Positions 9,049-17,300 of a stretch of DNA of 24,780 bases are shown piece by piece. Made by a program: the position numbers and the translations under genes. The stretch comes from DASWIG01 sp965371445 (GTDB lineage: Bacteria; Acidobacteriota; Thermoanaerobaculia; Multivoradales; J023): the NCBI GenBank assembly GCA_965371445.1, contig CBDUYN010000154.1, positions 1-24,780 on the forward strand. Direction: 5' to 3'. Under the pieces are notes generated by a model that was given only the letters and a program-made list of their open reading frames with translations, was not told the DNA's origin and searched no databases. Numbering within the stretch: position 1 is the stretch's first letter; each line of letters opens with the position of its first letter.

Positions 9049-9082
9049 AAAGCAGCCACGGGCGAGAGCCCGTGGCTGCTTT
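9049..9082 (+). terminator. Intrinsic-type terminator, perfect 15-bp stem
   Basis: AAAGCAGCCACGGGC (9049-9063) pairs without mismatch with GCCCGTGGCTGCTTT (9068-9082) around GAGA. The stem is GC-rich with an A-run before and a short T-run at the 3' arm. It lies 32 bp after the CBM48 stop and separates that gene from the aminopeptidase. Confidence 0.75.
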
Positions 9083-9140
9083 GACGTTCAACGAAATCGT
9101 TTCTGGAGATTCTGTAAATTCACGGTCAAGGAGGAGGAGC

Positions 9141-10256
9141 ATGGCCGATCCCCGTTACGCCGTCCTGGCGGAGAACCTCGTCAAGTACTCGTGCGAGCTC
9201 CAGCCGGGAGAGAAAGTCCTCATCGACTCGATCGACTGCCCCACGCCCATGGTGCGCGCCTTGATCCGTGCCGCGGCGGCGGCCGGTGCCCATCCGGTCC
9301 TCCAACTCCACAGCCACGTCCTGTGGCGCGACCTCATGCTCTGCGCCAGCGAGGAGCAGATGAAGGCGATCGGCGAGGCCGAGGCCCACCTGATGAAAGA
9401 GGTCCAGGCCTACATCGCCGTCCGCGCCAATCCCAACGTCTCCGACTGGGCCGATGTCCCCGACGAGAAGATGCAGATCTACCGCCGCTACGTCTGGGAG
9501 GTCGTCCACATGGACGTCCGGGTGCCCAAGACCCGGTGGGTCATCCTGCGCTGGCCGAGCCCCAACATGGCCCAGCAGGCCCAGATGCCGACCGAGGCCT
9601 TCGAGGACTTCTACTTCGACGTCTGCAACATGGACTACGCCCGCATGTCACGGGCTATGCAGCCCCTAAGAGAGCTCATGGAAGCGACCGACAAGGTCCG
9701 CCTCGCCGCCCCCGGGACCGACCTCACCTTCTCGATCCGTGGGATCCCGGCGATCGCCTGCGACGGCAAGCAGAACATCCCCGACGGCGAGGTCTTCACC
9801 GCACCGACGAAAACGAGCGCCGAGGGCACGATCTCGTTCAACTCGCCGACGATCTACGAGGGGACGACGCACGAGAACGTCCGCCTCACCTTTCGCGAGG
9901 GCAAGATCGCCGAGGCTGTGAGCTCGAACCAGGAGCATCTCGACGCGGTCCTTTCGACCGACGAAGGTGCATGCTACCTGGGCGAGTTCGCGATCGGCTT
10001 CAACCCCTACGTTACGAAGCCGATGAAGGACATCCTCTTCGACGAAAAAATCGCCGGCTCGATCCACCTCACGCCGGGGGCCTGCTACGACGACGCGTCC
10101 AACGGCAACCGCAGCCGCATCCACTGGGACCTCGTGCTGCGCATGACCGAAGACGCCGGCGGCGGCGAGATCTACTTCGACGACCGGCTGATCCGTAAGG
10201 ACGGGCTCTTCGTCGTCCCGGAGCTTTTGGCGCTCAACCCCGAGAACCTCCTGTAG
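9141..10256 (+). CDS. M29-family aminopeptidase (AmpT/AmpS type)
   Basis: This 371-residue metallopeptidase of clan MQ would remove N-terminal residues from peptides in the cytosol using a dinuclear metal centre. The ligand pattern of the family is complete: Glu217 (GEVFTAPT), Glu282 (LGEFAIG), His309 (SIHLTPG), Tyr316, and His328 and Asp330 (IHWDLV). The spacing corresponds to that of Glu250, Glu316, His345, Tyr352, His376 and Asp378 in the thermophilic aminopeptidase T, as I recall it. The length is slightly below the usual 400-410, mainly in the N-terminal domain. The start is ATG 9141 with AGGAGGAGG just upstream. Upstream TTGACG (9081-9086) is a possible -35 overlapping the terminator, though no clear -10 fits it. 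There is no signal peptide, and no operon partner is evident. Confidence 0.92.
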   Translation: MADPRYAVLAENLVKYSCELQPGEKVLIDSIDCPTPMVRALIRAAAAAGAHPVLQLHSHVLWRDLMLCASEEQMKAIGEAEAHLMKEVQAYIAVRANPNVSDWADVPDEKMQIYRRYVWEVVHMDVRVPKTRWVILRWPSPNMAQQAQMPTEAFEDFYFDVCNMDYARMSRAMQPLRELMEATDKVRLAAPGTDLTFSIRGIPAIACDGKQNIPDGEVFTAPTKTSAEGTISFNSPTIYEGTTHENVRLTFREGKIAEAVSSNQEHLDAVLSTDEGACYLGEFAIGFNPYVTKPMKDILFDEKIAGSIHLTPGACYDDASNGNRSRIHWDLVLRMTEDAGGGEIYFDDRLIRKDGLFVVPELLALNPENLL

Positions 10257-10268
10257 GGCCTTTTCGCC

Positions 10269-10294
10269 GGGAGCGCCGGTGCGAAAGCCGGCTC
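10269..10294. repeat. GC-rich hairpin after the aminopeptidase gene
   Basis: GCCGG (10275-10279) pairs with CCGGC (10288-10292) in a GGGAGCGCCGG...CCGGCTC context. It resembles the minus-strand reading of the palindrome at 14294-14317 (GGGAGCGCCGGC). It may be a degraded copy of the same element or a weak terminator. Confidence 0.3.
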
Positions 10295-10490
10295 GCCGCC
10301 TCCGGAAGCTTGCCCGGATTGGACTTCGCGGCGGCGCCACGCGCCGGCTGCGCCGCTTGCACGAGCGGCTGCGCGAGAAGAACCTGGCGCTCGCCCGGGC
10401 GGCTCGTCGCCCTGGAGAACGCTTGCCGGCTGCGCGACCAGGCCGGCGAGACGCTGCGCCGACCGGCAGGAGCTCTCCGGCGACGGGATG

Positions 10491-10499
10491 TGCTAGGCT
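10491..10499 (+). promoter_or_regulatory. Extended -10-like element TGCTAGGCT
   Basis: TG at 10491-10492 and TAGGCT at 10494-10499, the same pattern as upstream of other plus-strand genes here. It lies about 140 bp before the MATE remnant and was presumably its promoter. Confidence 0.3.
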
Positions 10500-10641
10500 T
10501 CTTGAGAATCTTCCGGTCCCGGCTGCGGAGAACACCAGCTCCGATCTTCGGCCGCCGCCATTTTAGCGGAGCTGGCAGATGGCCCCGAACCATGGCTCGA
10601 GGACGGTGGGGCGGCGAGAATCAGCAACGAGGTCGGCTGCG

Positions 10642-10998
10642 ATGACGAAGACCAAGGTTCCGAGGCAGTACCGGCAGCCTGAGACCGGCACCCCGGACGG
10701 CCGGGAGCACCCACGCCGAACGCACCTCGGCGCCGAGCTCTCGGCGGTCGTGCGCCTGGCGACCCCGGTGACCCTGACCCATCTCGGCATGATGCTGATG
10801 GGAACGGTCGACGTCATGATGCTCGGCCGGGTCTCGGAACAGGCCTTGGCCGCCGGAGCCCTGGGCAACAGAGGTGTGTTTGCGAAATACTTCTTGAGGC
10901 GTGAAGCTTGGTCCGAAAACGTCAACAAGAAAGAGAGGAACCCATGGGTAAAGAGGTACTCAGAACTGTCCTCGAGGTGGCGCGTCGGAACGATGTAG
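10642..10998 (+). pseudogene. MATE-family efflux pump, truncated after its first helix
   Basis: From ATG 10642 (GAGG about 9 nt upstream), residues 28-76 match the N-terminus of NorM/MATE multidrug exporters: LGAELSAVVRLATPVTLTHL, then the LMGTVDVMMLGRVSEQALAA helix region ending at GALGN. An intact protein would have about 450 residues and 12 helices. After about nucleotide 10870 the frame continues for 43 unrelated residues (RGVFAKYFLRREAW...) and stops. The base composition also drops at this point. This is therefore a gene cut by insertion or recombination; the rest of the MATE gene is not in the window. It forms the left edge of the rearranged zone. Confidence 0.75.
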
Positions 10999-11102
10999 CG
11001 ACGCGGTTGAATGACGTCTCGCGTCTGAACGACGTCTCGCGTCTGAACGACGTCTCGCGTCTGAACGACGTCTCGCGTCTGAATGACGTGTCTCGCGTCT
11101 GA
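10944..11102 (+). CDS. Short ORF with tandem RLNDVS repeats, frameshifted
   Basis: ATG 10944 is preceded by AGAGAGGAA, a good ribosome binding site. The product begins MGKEVLRTVLEVARRNDVAT, then repeats the hexapeptide RLNDVS and ends at TGA 11100-11102 after 52 residues. The repeats come from the 18-bp tandem array. The last repeat unit carries two extra bases; without them the frame would read on through VVSRLDDMSTPARH for about 50 more codons to a TGA near 11272. The flanking degenerate units are 21 bp, that is heptads, which fits a coiled-coil ancestor whose centre expanded as 18-bp units. The N-terminus vaguely recalls phasin-like granule proteins, but I do not assign a function. It may be a pseudogene or a phase-variable gene. 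Confidence 0.45.
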   Translation: MGKEVLRTVLEVARRNDVATRLNDVSRLNDVSRLNDVSRLNDVSRLNDVSRV

Positions 11103-11125
11103 ATGACGTGGTGTCGCGGCTGGAC
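11013..11125 (+). repeat. 18-bp tandem repeat array (4 near-perfect units plus variants)
   Basis: The unit GACGTCTCGCGTCTGAAC occurs at 11013-11030, 11031-11048 and 11049-11066 exactly, and at 11067-11084 with only a final C-to-T change. A 20-bp variant follows at 11085-11104 and a 21-bp diverged unit at 11105-11125; a diverged 21-bp unit also precedes at 10992-11012. Each unit contains GACGTC and alternating GACG/CGTC arms. The near identity points to recent expansion by slippage. Confidence 0.9.
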
Positions 11126-11250
11126 GACATGTCGACGCCCGCGAGACATCGTTCGGCCGCGACCCCTTCGGCTGCTCCGCTTCGAGCCGCGGTGGCGCCG
11201 AAGTCGGCGCGATCCGAATTTCATACACTCGACCGCCAAGAGACCTCGGC

Positions 11251-11907
11251 ATGGATACTGTCGAAGCGATTATGACAAGAAGGAGCGTTCGGGCCTTCAA
11301 GCCCGACCCTGTGCCCAGGGCGATTCTCGAGAAAGTCCTGGAGACCGCGCGGTTTGCCCCGTCTTGGGGCAACACCCAGAGCTGGGAGTTCATCGTCCTC
11401 GGCGGCGAGCTCCTCGACGAAATCAAGCAGGCCCTGGAGGCGAAAGAAAACGCGGCGGAACCGCAGAACCCCGATTTCCCCTGGCCAGAGTTTTCAGGAC
11501 AGTACGCGGACCGGCGACGAGACCTGGCCCTACGCATTCTCAAGAAGATGGGCATCTTTGGGGAAGAAAGTGACGCGCGGAGCCGTCTGGGCGTCAGGAA
11601 CATAAGATTCTTCGAAGCCCCCAATGCTGTGATCGCCACCGTGGACAAGCTCACTGCGCCCTATGCGCTCGTGGACTTGGGAATCGCTTTTCAGACGATG
11701 GCATTGGCCGCCCATTGCTACTCCCTGGGCACGTGCATCCAGGTCAAGGTGGTCACCTACCCAGAAGTTCTCAGGAAAGCTCTGCCCATTCCGGAGAACA
11801 GGTTGATCGCGTTGGGTATGGCCATTGGATACCCTGACCCAGACGCGCCGATCAACAAGCCTTGGGCGGGCGCGCCAAACACTGAAGGACTTCGTCATCT
11901 GGCATGA
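11251..11907 (+). CDS. Nitroreductase-family flavoprotein
   Basis: This 218-residue protein is of the FMN-dependent nitroreductase fold. The N-terminal TRRSVRAF is the family's RRSxRxF phosphate-binding segment, and APSWGNTQSWEFIVL is the conserved FMN/substrate loop. The dimer-forming helix VDLGIAFQTMALAAHCYSLG and the C-terminal ALGMAIGYPD strand are also present. Members reduce nitroaromatics, quinones, enones or other electrophiles with NAD(P)H; the natural substrate cannot be read from the sequence. Codon use (AGA, AGG, ATA) and GC content look lower than in neighbours, suggesting acquisition. No strong ribosome binding site precedes ATG 11251. The TGA overlaps the start of the NUDIX gene by 4 bp, so the two are probably co-translated. 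Confidence 0.88.
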   Translation: MDTVEAIMTRRSVRAFKPDPVPRAILEKVLETARFAPSWGNTQSWEFIVLGGELLDEIKQALEAKENAAEPQNPDFPWPEFSGQYADRRRDLALRILKKMGIFGEESDARSRLGVRNIRFFEAPNAVIATVDKLTAPYALVDLGIAFQTMALAAHCYSLGTCIQVKVVTYPEVLRKALPIPENRLIALGMAIGYPDPDAPINKPWAGAPNTEGLRHLA

Positions 11908-12674
11908 CTACGAGTAAAGCAATCCGGAGCCTGGATACCGCGCCGGGTTCAGTGGGCAGTCTGTCGGCCAGGGACATGCGCGCGCGATTGTCCGGCACAC
12001 AACCTGCGGCTGATCCCACCCTGGTTGACGTCGCAGTCACCACCCGGGATTGGCGACCCGGATTTCGTGAGCGTCTGAGCGACACCCTGGCTCCTGCCGC
12101 GGTGTTGATACCGATTGTCGATCGACCCGACGACCTCTCCGTGCTGTTGACGCGCCGTTCGGCGAAGCTCAAACACCACGCCGGTCAGGTCGGCTTTCCG
12201 GGTGGCCGTACAGAGGCTGGCGACGCCGATATCGTTGCGACGGCACTGCGCGAAACCTACGAAGAACTTGGCATCCACCCGCATCAGGTCGAGGTGGTCG
12301 GTTTCTTGTCCCCCATTCCTACCCTTAGCGGGTACGCGGTGACGGCGGTCGTTGGCCTGCTCGCCGACGATACTCGCCTGACCCTGGATCCTACAGAGGT
12401 GGAGGCCGCTTTCGAGGTTCCGCTCGACTACTTACTGAATCCGGCAAGTCAGCAACACGGATCAGGCGACGTGGATCGCGTGGCCTTTCCCATCGAGTTC
12501 CACTTCGCCGGTCAGCGAATCTGGGGCGTCACTGCGTCCCTGCTCATCGTCTTGCGGGATGCGCTTTTCCCGGGTCTCGTCGACAGGGTTCGGGCGGAGG
12601 CCTACGATGAGCCCGACGGAGGAGCGGCCGCCGTACGGCGGTGGCAAGAATCCACCGCGCGACGGGACACATAG
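11904..12674 (+). CDS. NUDIX hydrolase, CoA-pyrophosphatase type
   Basis: This 256-residue NUDIX protein resembles NudL/YeaB and yeast Pcd1, which cleave CoA or oxidised CoA to phosphopantetheine and 3',5'-ADP. The CoA-specific signature is seen at about 81-100: LLTRRSAKLKHHAGQVGFPG. The Nudix box follows at 101-124 with RETYEELGI supplying the metal-binding Glu residues; an Asp stands near the usual first acidic site, as in NudL. NudL-type proteins are about 190-210 residues. Here about 45 residues precede the core, and a tail of about 30 residues after LLIVLRDALF looks non-conserved. ATG 11904 overlaps the nitroreductase stop. The TAG at 12672 is in frame with the permease fragment that follows, so the last codons may derive from the junction. 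Confidence 0.87.
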   Translation: MTTSKAIRSLDTAPGSVGSLSARDMRARLSGTQPAADPTLVDVAVTTRDWRPGFRERLSDTLAPAAVLIPIVDRPDDLSVLLTRRSAKLKHHAGQVGFPGGRTEAGDADIVATALRETYEELGIHPHQVEVVGFLSPIPTLSGYAVTAVVGLLADDTRLTLDPTEVEAAFEVPLDYLLNPASQQHGSGDVDRVAFPIEFHFAGQRIWGVTASLLIVLRDALFPGLVDRVRAEAYDEPDGGAAAVRRWQESTARRDT

Positions 12675-12761
12675 ACTCGCGAGAGCCGGCTCCTGGCCCG
12701 GGCCTCCGGTCGGACGCGGGAGCTGGCGACCCGCCTGGCGCTCGGCGCCGACCGGCGGCAG

Positions 12762-14234
12762 GTGCTGTGGGATCTCCTGGCCGAGAGCCTGCTGCTTTCG
12801 GTCTTCGGCGCCGCCCTCGGCCTGGCGATCGCCCACTGGAGCAGTCAGTACGTCGGGCGGCTGGTCCTCGAGCACCCGGATCCCCCCTACTGGTGCGCTC
12901 CCAGGCTCGAGCTCCCGGTCTACGCTTTCGTCCTCGTCACCACCCTCCTGGCGGCGCTCTTCGCCGGCCTCGTGCCGGCGCTCCAGGCTGCGCGCACCGA
13001 CCCGGGGGCGATGCTCAAGGACGAGAGCCGCAGCGCCTCGAGCTTCCGCCTCGGGCGCTTCCTGCGCGCCGTGGTCGTCGCCGAGATCGTCCTCGCCTGC
13101 GTGCTCCTGGTCGCCTCAGGGCTGATGATCCGCAGCATCACCAACCTGCGGACGATGGACCCGGGCTTCGCCACCGACCGCATCCTCACCGCCCGCATCG
13201 GTCTGTTCGAGACCGGCTACCCGGAGGCGGAGGACCGCCGGCTCTTCTTCGAGAGCCTCCTCAACCGCCTCGTCGAGAGCCCCGGCGTGGAGTCCGCGGC
13301 GCTGACCTCGAGCCTCCCCACGACCGGCATGAGCCGCACCGCCTACGAGGTCGAAGGCGAGGTCTACGGCAAGCGGAGTGACTACCCGGTGACCGGCGTC
13401 GCGGTCGCGAGCCCCGGGTTGTTCGCCACCTTCCGGATCCCGATCCTCGAGGGCCGCGGCCTCACCGTCCACGACCGGGAGGACATCCAGCCGGTGGTGG
13501 TGGTCAATCGCAGCTTCGCCGACAAGGTGTGGCCGGGGGAGGATCCCCTCGGCCGGCGCCTCCGCTTCGGCAGCGGCGAGAGCGAGGAGGAGCCGTGGCG
13601 GACGGTGGCCGGGGTGGTGGCGGACGCCGGGGCGAGCGATCTCGAAGACGAGGAGCAGGACGGCCTCTACGTCCCCCTGGCGCAGCACGACCGCCGCTTC
13701 ATGAGCCTCGCGGTCACCACCCGCGGCGAGCCTCTGAGCTTCGTCGAGCCGTTGCGCCGGACGGTCCTCGAGCTCGACCCGGAGCTGCCGCTCTACTGGG
13801 TGCTGACGATGGCCGAGGTGGTTGCCGAGGAGCGTTTCTTCTACGACTTCTTCGGCGTGCTGTTCGCCACCTTCGGCCTTGCAGCCCTGGTCCTGGCGGC
13901 GGTCGGCATCTACGGCATCATGGCCTTCGCCGTCGGCCGGCAGACCCACGAGATCGGGGTGCGGATGGCTCTGGGCGCCACCCCCGGCTCGGTGTTGGCG
14001 ATGCTGCTGCGCAAGGGGACGGTGCTGCTCGTGATCGGCCTCGCGGTCGGCCTCGGCCTGGCGCTCGCGGTGTCGCGGCTCCTCACCGCATTCCTGTTCG
14101 CGGTCGAGCCCGGCGATCCGGCGACGTTTCTCGGCGTCGCCTTCTTCCTCGCCGCCGTCACGCTCCTCGCCTGTCTCTTCCCGGCGCTCGCCGCCAGGCG
14201 GGTCGATCCGGTCGACGCCCTGCGCCACGAGTGA
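12762..14234 (+). CDS. 5'-truncated ADOP-type FtsX/MacB ABC permease
   Basis: The listed GTG 12762 gives 490 residues, but homology extends upstream in the same frame to about 12680 (LLARASGRTREL, then TRLALGADRRQ), the conserved end of the first membrane block. ADOP (acidobacterial duplicated-ORF permease) proteins are about 800 residues with two FtsX/MacB-PCD halves. Here the first periplasmic domain and most of the first half are missing. What remains, numbered from GTG 12762, is membrane segments at about 8-25 and 53-75, a helix at about 102-123, and a complete second periplasmic domain (about 130-355). The final FtsX domain contains HEIGVRMALGATPGSV and ends VDPVDALRHE. The gene is probably non-functional. 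It follows the NUDIX TAG immediately in the same frame, with no ribosome binding site. No ATP-binding subunit is nearby. Confidence 0.8.
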   Translation: MLWDLLAESLLLSVFGAALGLAIAHWSSQYVGRLVLEHPDPPYWCAPRLELPVYAFVLVTTLLAALFAGLVPALQAARTDPGAMLKDESRSASSFRLGRFLRAVVVAEIVLACVLLVASGLMIRSITNLRTMDPGFATDRILTARIGLFETGYPEAEDRRLFFESLLNRLVESPGVESAALTSSLPTTGMSRTAYEVEGEVYGKRSDYPVTGVAVASPGLFATFRIPILEGRGLTVHDREDIQPVVVVNRSFADKVWPGEDPLGRRLRFGSGESEEEPWRTVAGVVADAGASDLEDEEQDGLYVPLAQHDRRFMSLAVTTRGEPLSFVEPLRRTVLELDPELPLYWVLTMAEVVAEERFFYDFFGVLFATFGLAALVLAAVGIYGIMAFAVGRQTHEIGVRMALGATPGSVLAMLLRKGTVLLVIGLAVGLGLALAVSRLLTAFLFAVEPGDPATFLGVAFFLAAVTLLACLFPALAARRVDPVDALRHE

Positions 14235-14293
14235 GCGGCGGACCGCGCCGTCCTCACCCTTCCCAGCGCCCGCCAGCTGGAGCCCGCGCCCGG

Positions 14294-14317
14294 GCCGGCA
14301 AGATGCCGGCGCTCCCA
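14294..14317. repeat. REP-like palindrome between convergent genes
   Basis: GCCGGC (14294-14299) and GCCGGC (14305-14310) flank AAGAT, followed by GCTCCCA. From memory, similar GC-rich elements (GGGAGCGCCGGC on the other strand) recur between genes of many environmental bacteria. It lies in the 98-bp gap between the permease fragment and the convergent tricorn gene and may also act as a bidirectional terminator. Confidence 0.45.
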
Positions 14318-14332
14318 GCAAGACGAACCCGC

Positions 14333-17300
14333 TTATTTCGTCTTGACCGGCGGCGCCGGACGCTCCGGCAGCTTCTTCGGGTTCGCTTCCATCAGCTTCA
14401 GCACCTCCTCGACGGCTCGCTCGAGCTGCGGGTCGCGTCCCTCGAGAAGCGACTTCGGGTCGTTCTCGACCTCGATGTCGGGGTCGACGCCGTAGCCCTC
14501 GATGACCCAGCCGCCCTCGACGTCGTTCTGCGAGAACTCCGGCACGAAGACGCTCCCGCCGTCGATCAGCGGACCGCGGCCACTGATGCCGACGACACCG
14601 CCCCAGGAGCGCTTGCCGATCAGCGGTCCCAGATCCGCCTCGCGGAACATGTAGGGGAAGATGTCGCCGTCCGACGCCGAGTCCTCGTCGAGGAGGCAGA
14701 CCATCGAGCCGTGGAAAACCGGCCTCGGATAGGTGCCGGGGGACTCGCTGTTGCGCCGGAAGCTCGTGCCCAGGAGCTCGCGGCGGAGCCTCTCGATGAT
14801 CATCTGGGAGACGTTGCCGCCGCCGTTGCCGCGCACGTCGACGACGAGGCCCTCCTTGCGGATCTGGCCGTAGAAGTACTTGATGAACTCGCGGATGCCG
14901 TTGCCGCCCATGTCCGGGATGTGGAGGTAGCCGACGCGTCCGCCGGTCGCCTCGGCGACCTTGCGGCGGTTCTCCGTGACGCGGTTCAAGTAGATCAGGC
15001 TTCCTTCGCTCGTGATCGGGTTGAAGCTCACCTCGCGCGATCCCTCGAGGCTTGGCGTCGAATTCACCACGAGCGTCACCGGATGGTCGGCCTGGTGACG
15101 CAGCAGCCGGTAGGGATTCCCGCCGGCGTCAAGCTCCTCGCCCTGGATCGCCAGGACGTAGTCGCCGACGGTCACCTCGACGCCGACCTCGCTCAGCGGC
15201 GCGCGGTAGCGGTCCTCCTCGTTGTGTCCGGAGAAGATCTCCGAGATGCGGTAGCGGCCGGCCTCGGCGTCGAGCTCGAAGCGCGCCCCGGGAAGCGCCA
15301 CCTGCGCCCGCTCCGGGATCTCGAAGTCGCCGCCCGCGATGTAGGCGTGGCCGACGCTGAGCTCGGCGATCATCTCCGAGATGACGTAGTTCAAGTCGCT
15401 ACGGTGCGCGACGTGCTCGAGGAGCGGGCGGTACTGCTCGCGCAGAGCCTCCCAGTCGTAGCCGTGCATGTTATCGACGTAGAAGAAGTCGCGAAAGCGG
15501 CGCCACACCTCGTCGAAAATCTGCCCCCACTCCTCGGCCGGCACGCGGTCGACCGCGAGGCCCTTGGTGTGCACCGGCTTTCCGGAGCCGTCGGGCTTGG
15601 CGTCATAGAGCTTGTAGCTGCCGTCCTCGTTGGCCAGGACCTTCTTGCCGTCGGCCGAGACGGCAAATCCCCCGATGCCCGCCACGAGAGTCGAGGCCTC
15701 GCGCTTCTCCATCGAGAAGATCTCAAGCGACGGACGGCTCGGCGAGGGCCGGCCATAGAAGAAGGGCCCTCCCTTGAAGTAGAGAAGATGCTCCTCGACG
15801 GCGACGAGGGCGAAATAGTTGTCGGCGTCGACCGGGACGCGGACGACACGCTCGGCCAGGCCGTCGAAGTCGATCTCGACGTAGCCGTCGCCTTTTTCGT
15901 CGTCGTCGCCTTTTTCGTCGTCGTCGTCTTCCTTTTTGTCTTTCTTGCCCTTCTTTTTCTTCTTGTCGTCGTCTTCCTCGTCGTCGTCTTTTTCGTCGTC
16001 GTCTTCCTCGAACGTCACCTCGTCGCTTTCGGGCGGGAAGGGGTGTTGCACGTCTTTGCGCAGGGCGAGGGCGAAGATGCCGTTGTTGCGGGAGGTGGCG
16101 TAGTTCCACTCGGCGGTCGAGATCTGCGGCGCATAGGCGCGGGCCGAGAGGTAGAAGAGGAAGTCGCCCTCAGGGTCCCAGGTCGGCGAAAATTCGTTGA
16201 AGAGCTCGCCGGTGACCCGCTTCGTCTCGCCGCTCTCGACGCTCCAGACGTGGATCGAGTTGAAGCCGGTCTCCTCGCTCAGGACGAAGGCGATGTGGCC
16301 GCCTTGGGGCGACCAGCTGAAGCCGCCCAGGAAGCCCCGCGTCTCGTCGGCGACGAGCGTCACCTCCTTCGTTTCGACGTCGATGACGTGTAGGCGCCCC
16401 TCCTTGTCGGTGGTGGCGATCCGCTTGCCGTCGGGCGACCATTCGGGGGCGTAGCGCATCATCGAGCCGTCGGTGGTGAGCCGCTCGGGCTCGCCGGAGC
16501 CGTCCTGGGCGATCAGGTAGACCTCGTCCTCGCCGCTCATGTCGGAGATGAAGGCAATCTGCTTGCCGTCGGGCGACCAGCGGGCCCATTTGTCGTGGGC
16601 GTTCGAGCTCTTGGTCAGGTTGCGGGTCGGTCCCTTTTCGATGGGCAGGGTGAAGACGTCGCCGCGGGCGACGAAAAGCGCCCGCTCGCCCTTGGGCGAA
16701 AGCTCGAAGTCCTCGACGTTCGAGGAGGCCGAGACCCGGGAGGGACGCTCGGCGAGGCCCTCGCCGGGGACGTAGATCGAGATCGGCTGCGACGTAGCGG
16801 CGGCGACGTCGTAGATCACGAGCTCGCCGCCGAGCTCGTAGACGATGCGTCCGGTACCGTCGTCCGAAGGCCAGCGGACGTCCCACTTCGTTTCCTCGGT
16901 GAGCTTCGTCTTTTCCTTCGACGCGATGTCGTAGCTGTAGAGGTTCAAGGTGCCGTCGCGGTCGGAGGTGAAGTAGATCCTCTCGGCGATCCACATCGGG
17001 TCACGGTCGGCGCGCGGGTGCTCGGTAACCCGCTCGAGGTCGTAGCTCGTGAGGTCAAAAAGGTAGAGCTCCTGGGCCCAGCCGCCCTCGTAGCGCTTCC
17101 AGGAGCGGAAGTCGCGGGCGAGGGGCGAATAGACGATCCTCTTGCCGTCGGGTGAGAGGTCTGCGCCCCCCGACTCGGGCATCGGCAGGGCGACGGGCAA
17201 GCCGCCGTCGGCCGGGACGAGATAGAGCTTGCCGTCGCCGATGTCGCTGCCATCACGGAGCGAACGGTAGAGGACCTTGGAGCCGTCGGCGCTCCAGTCG

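Larger units (their letters stand above)
10257..10641. other. Intergenic region; possible decayed coiled-coil ORF
   Basis: No intact gene is recognised over about 385 bp. The frame from 10279 reads RLRRLHERLREKNLALARA, and a neighbouring frame continues RLVALENACRLRDQAGETLR. Together they look like one charged helical protein broken by a frameshift near 10400. This is weak evidence for a small degraded gene. A promoter-like element follows at 10491. Confidence 0.3.

Noticed and set aside
11013..11125. CRISPR array
   Set aside because: The units are direct tandem repeats with no spacers, too short, and within a coding frame; there are no cas genes.
10870..12674. Insertion sequence or integron cassette
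   Set aside because: No transposase or integrase, no terminal inverted repeats, no attC-like structure and no target-site duplication were found at the junctions.
13529..16393. Plus-strand open frame of 954 codons antisense to the tricorn gene
   Set aside because: It crosses the end of the permease and most of the tricorn gene. Its translation is Arg/Val/Asp-rich without domains, typical of the antisense frame of a GC-rich gene, while the minus-strand protein has complete propeller, PDZ and S41 motifs.
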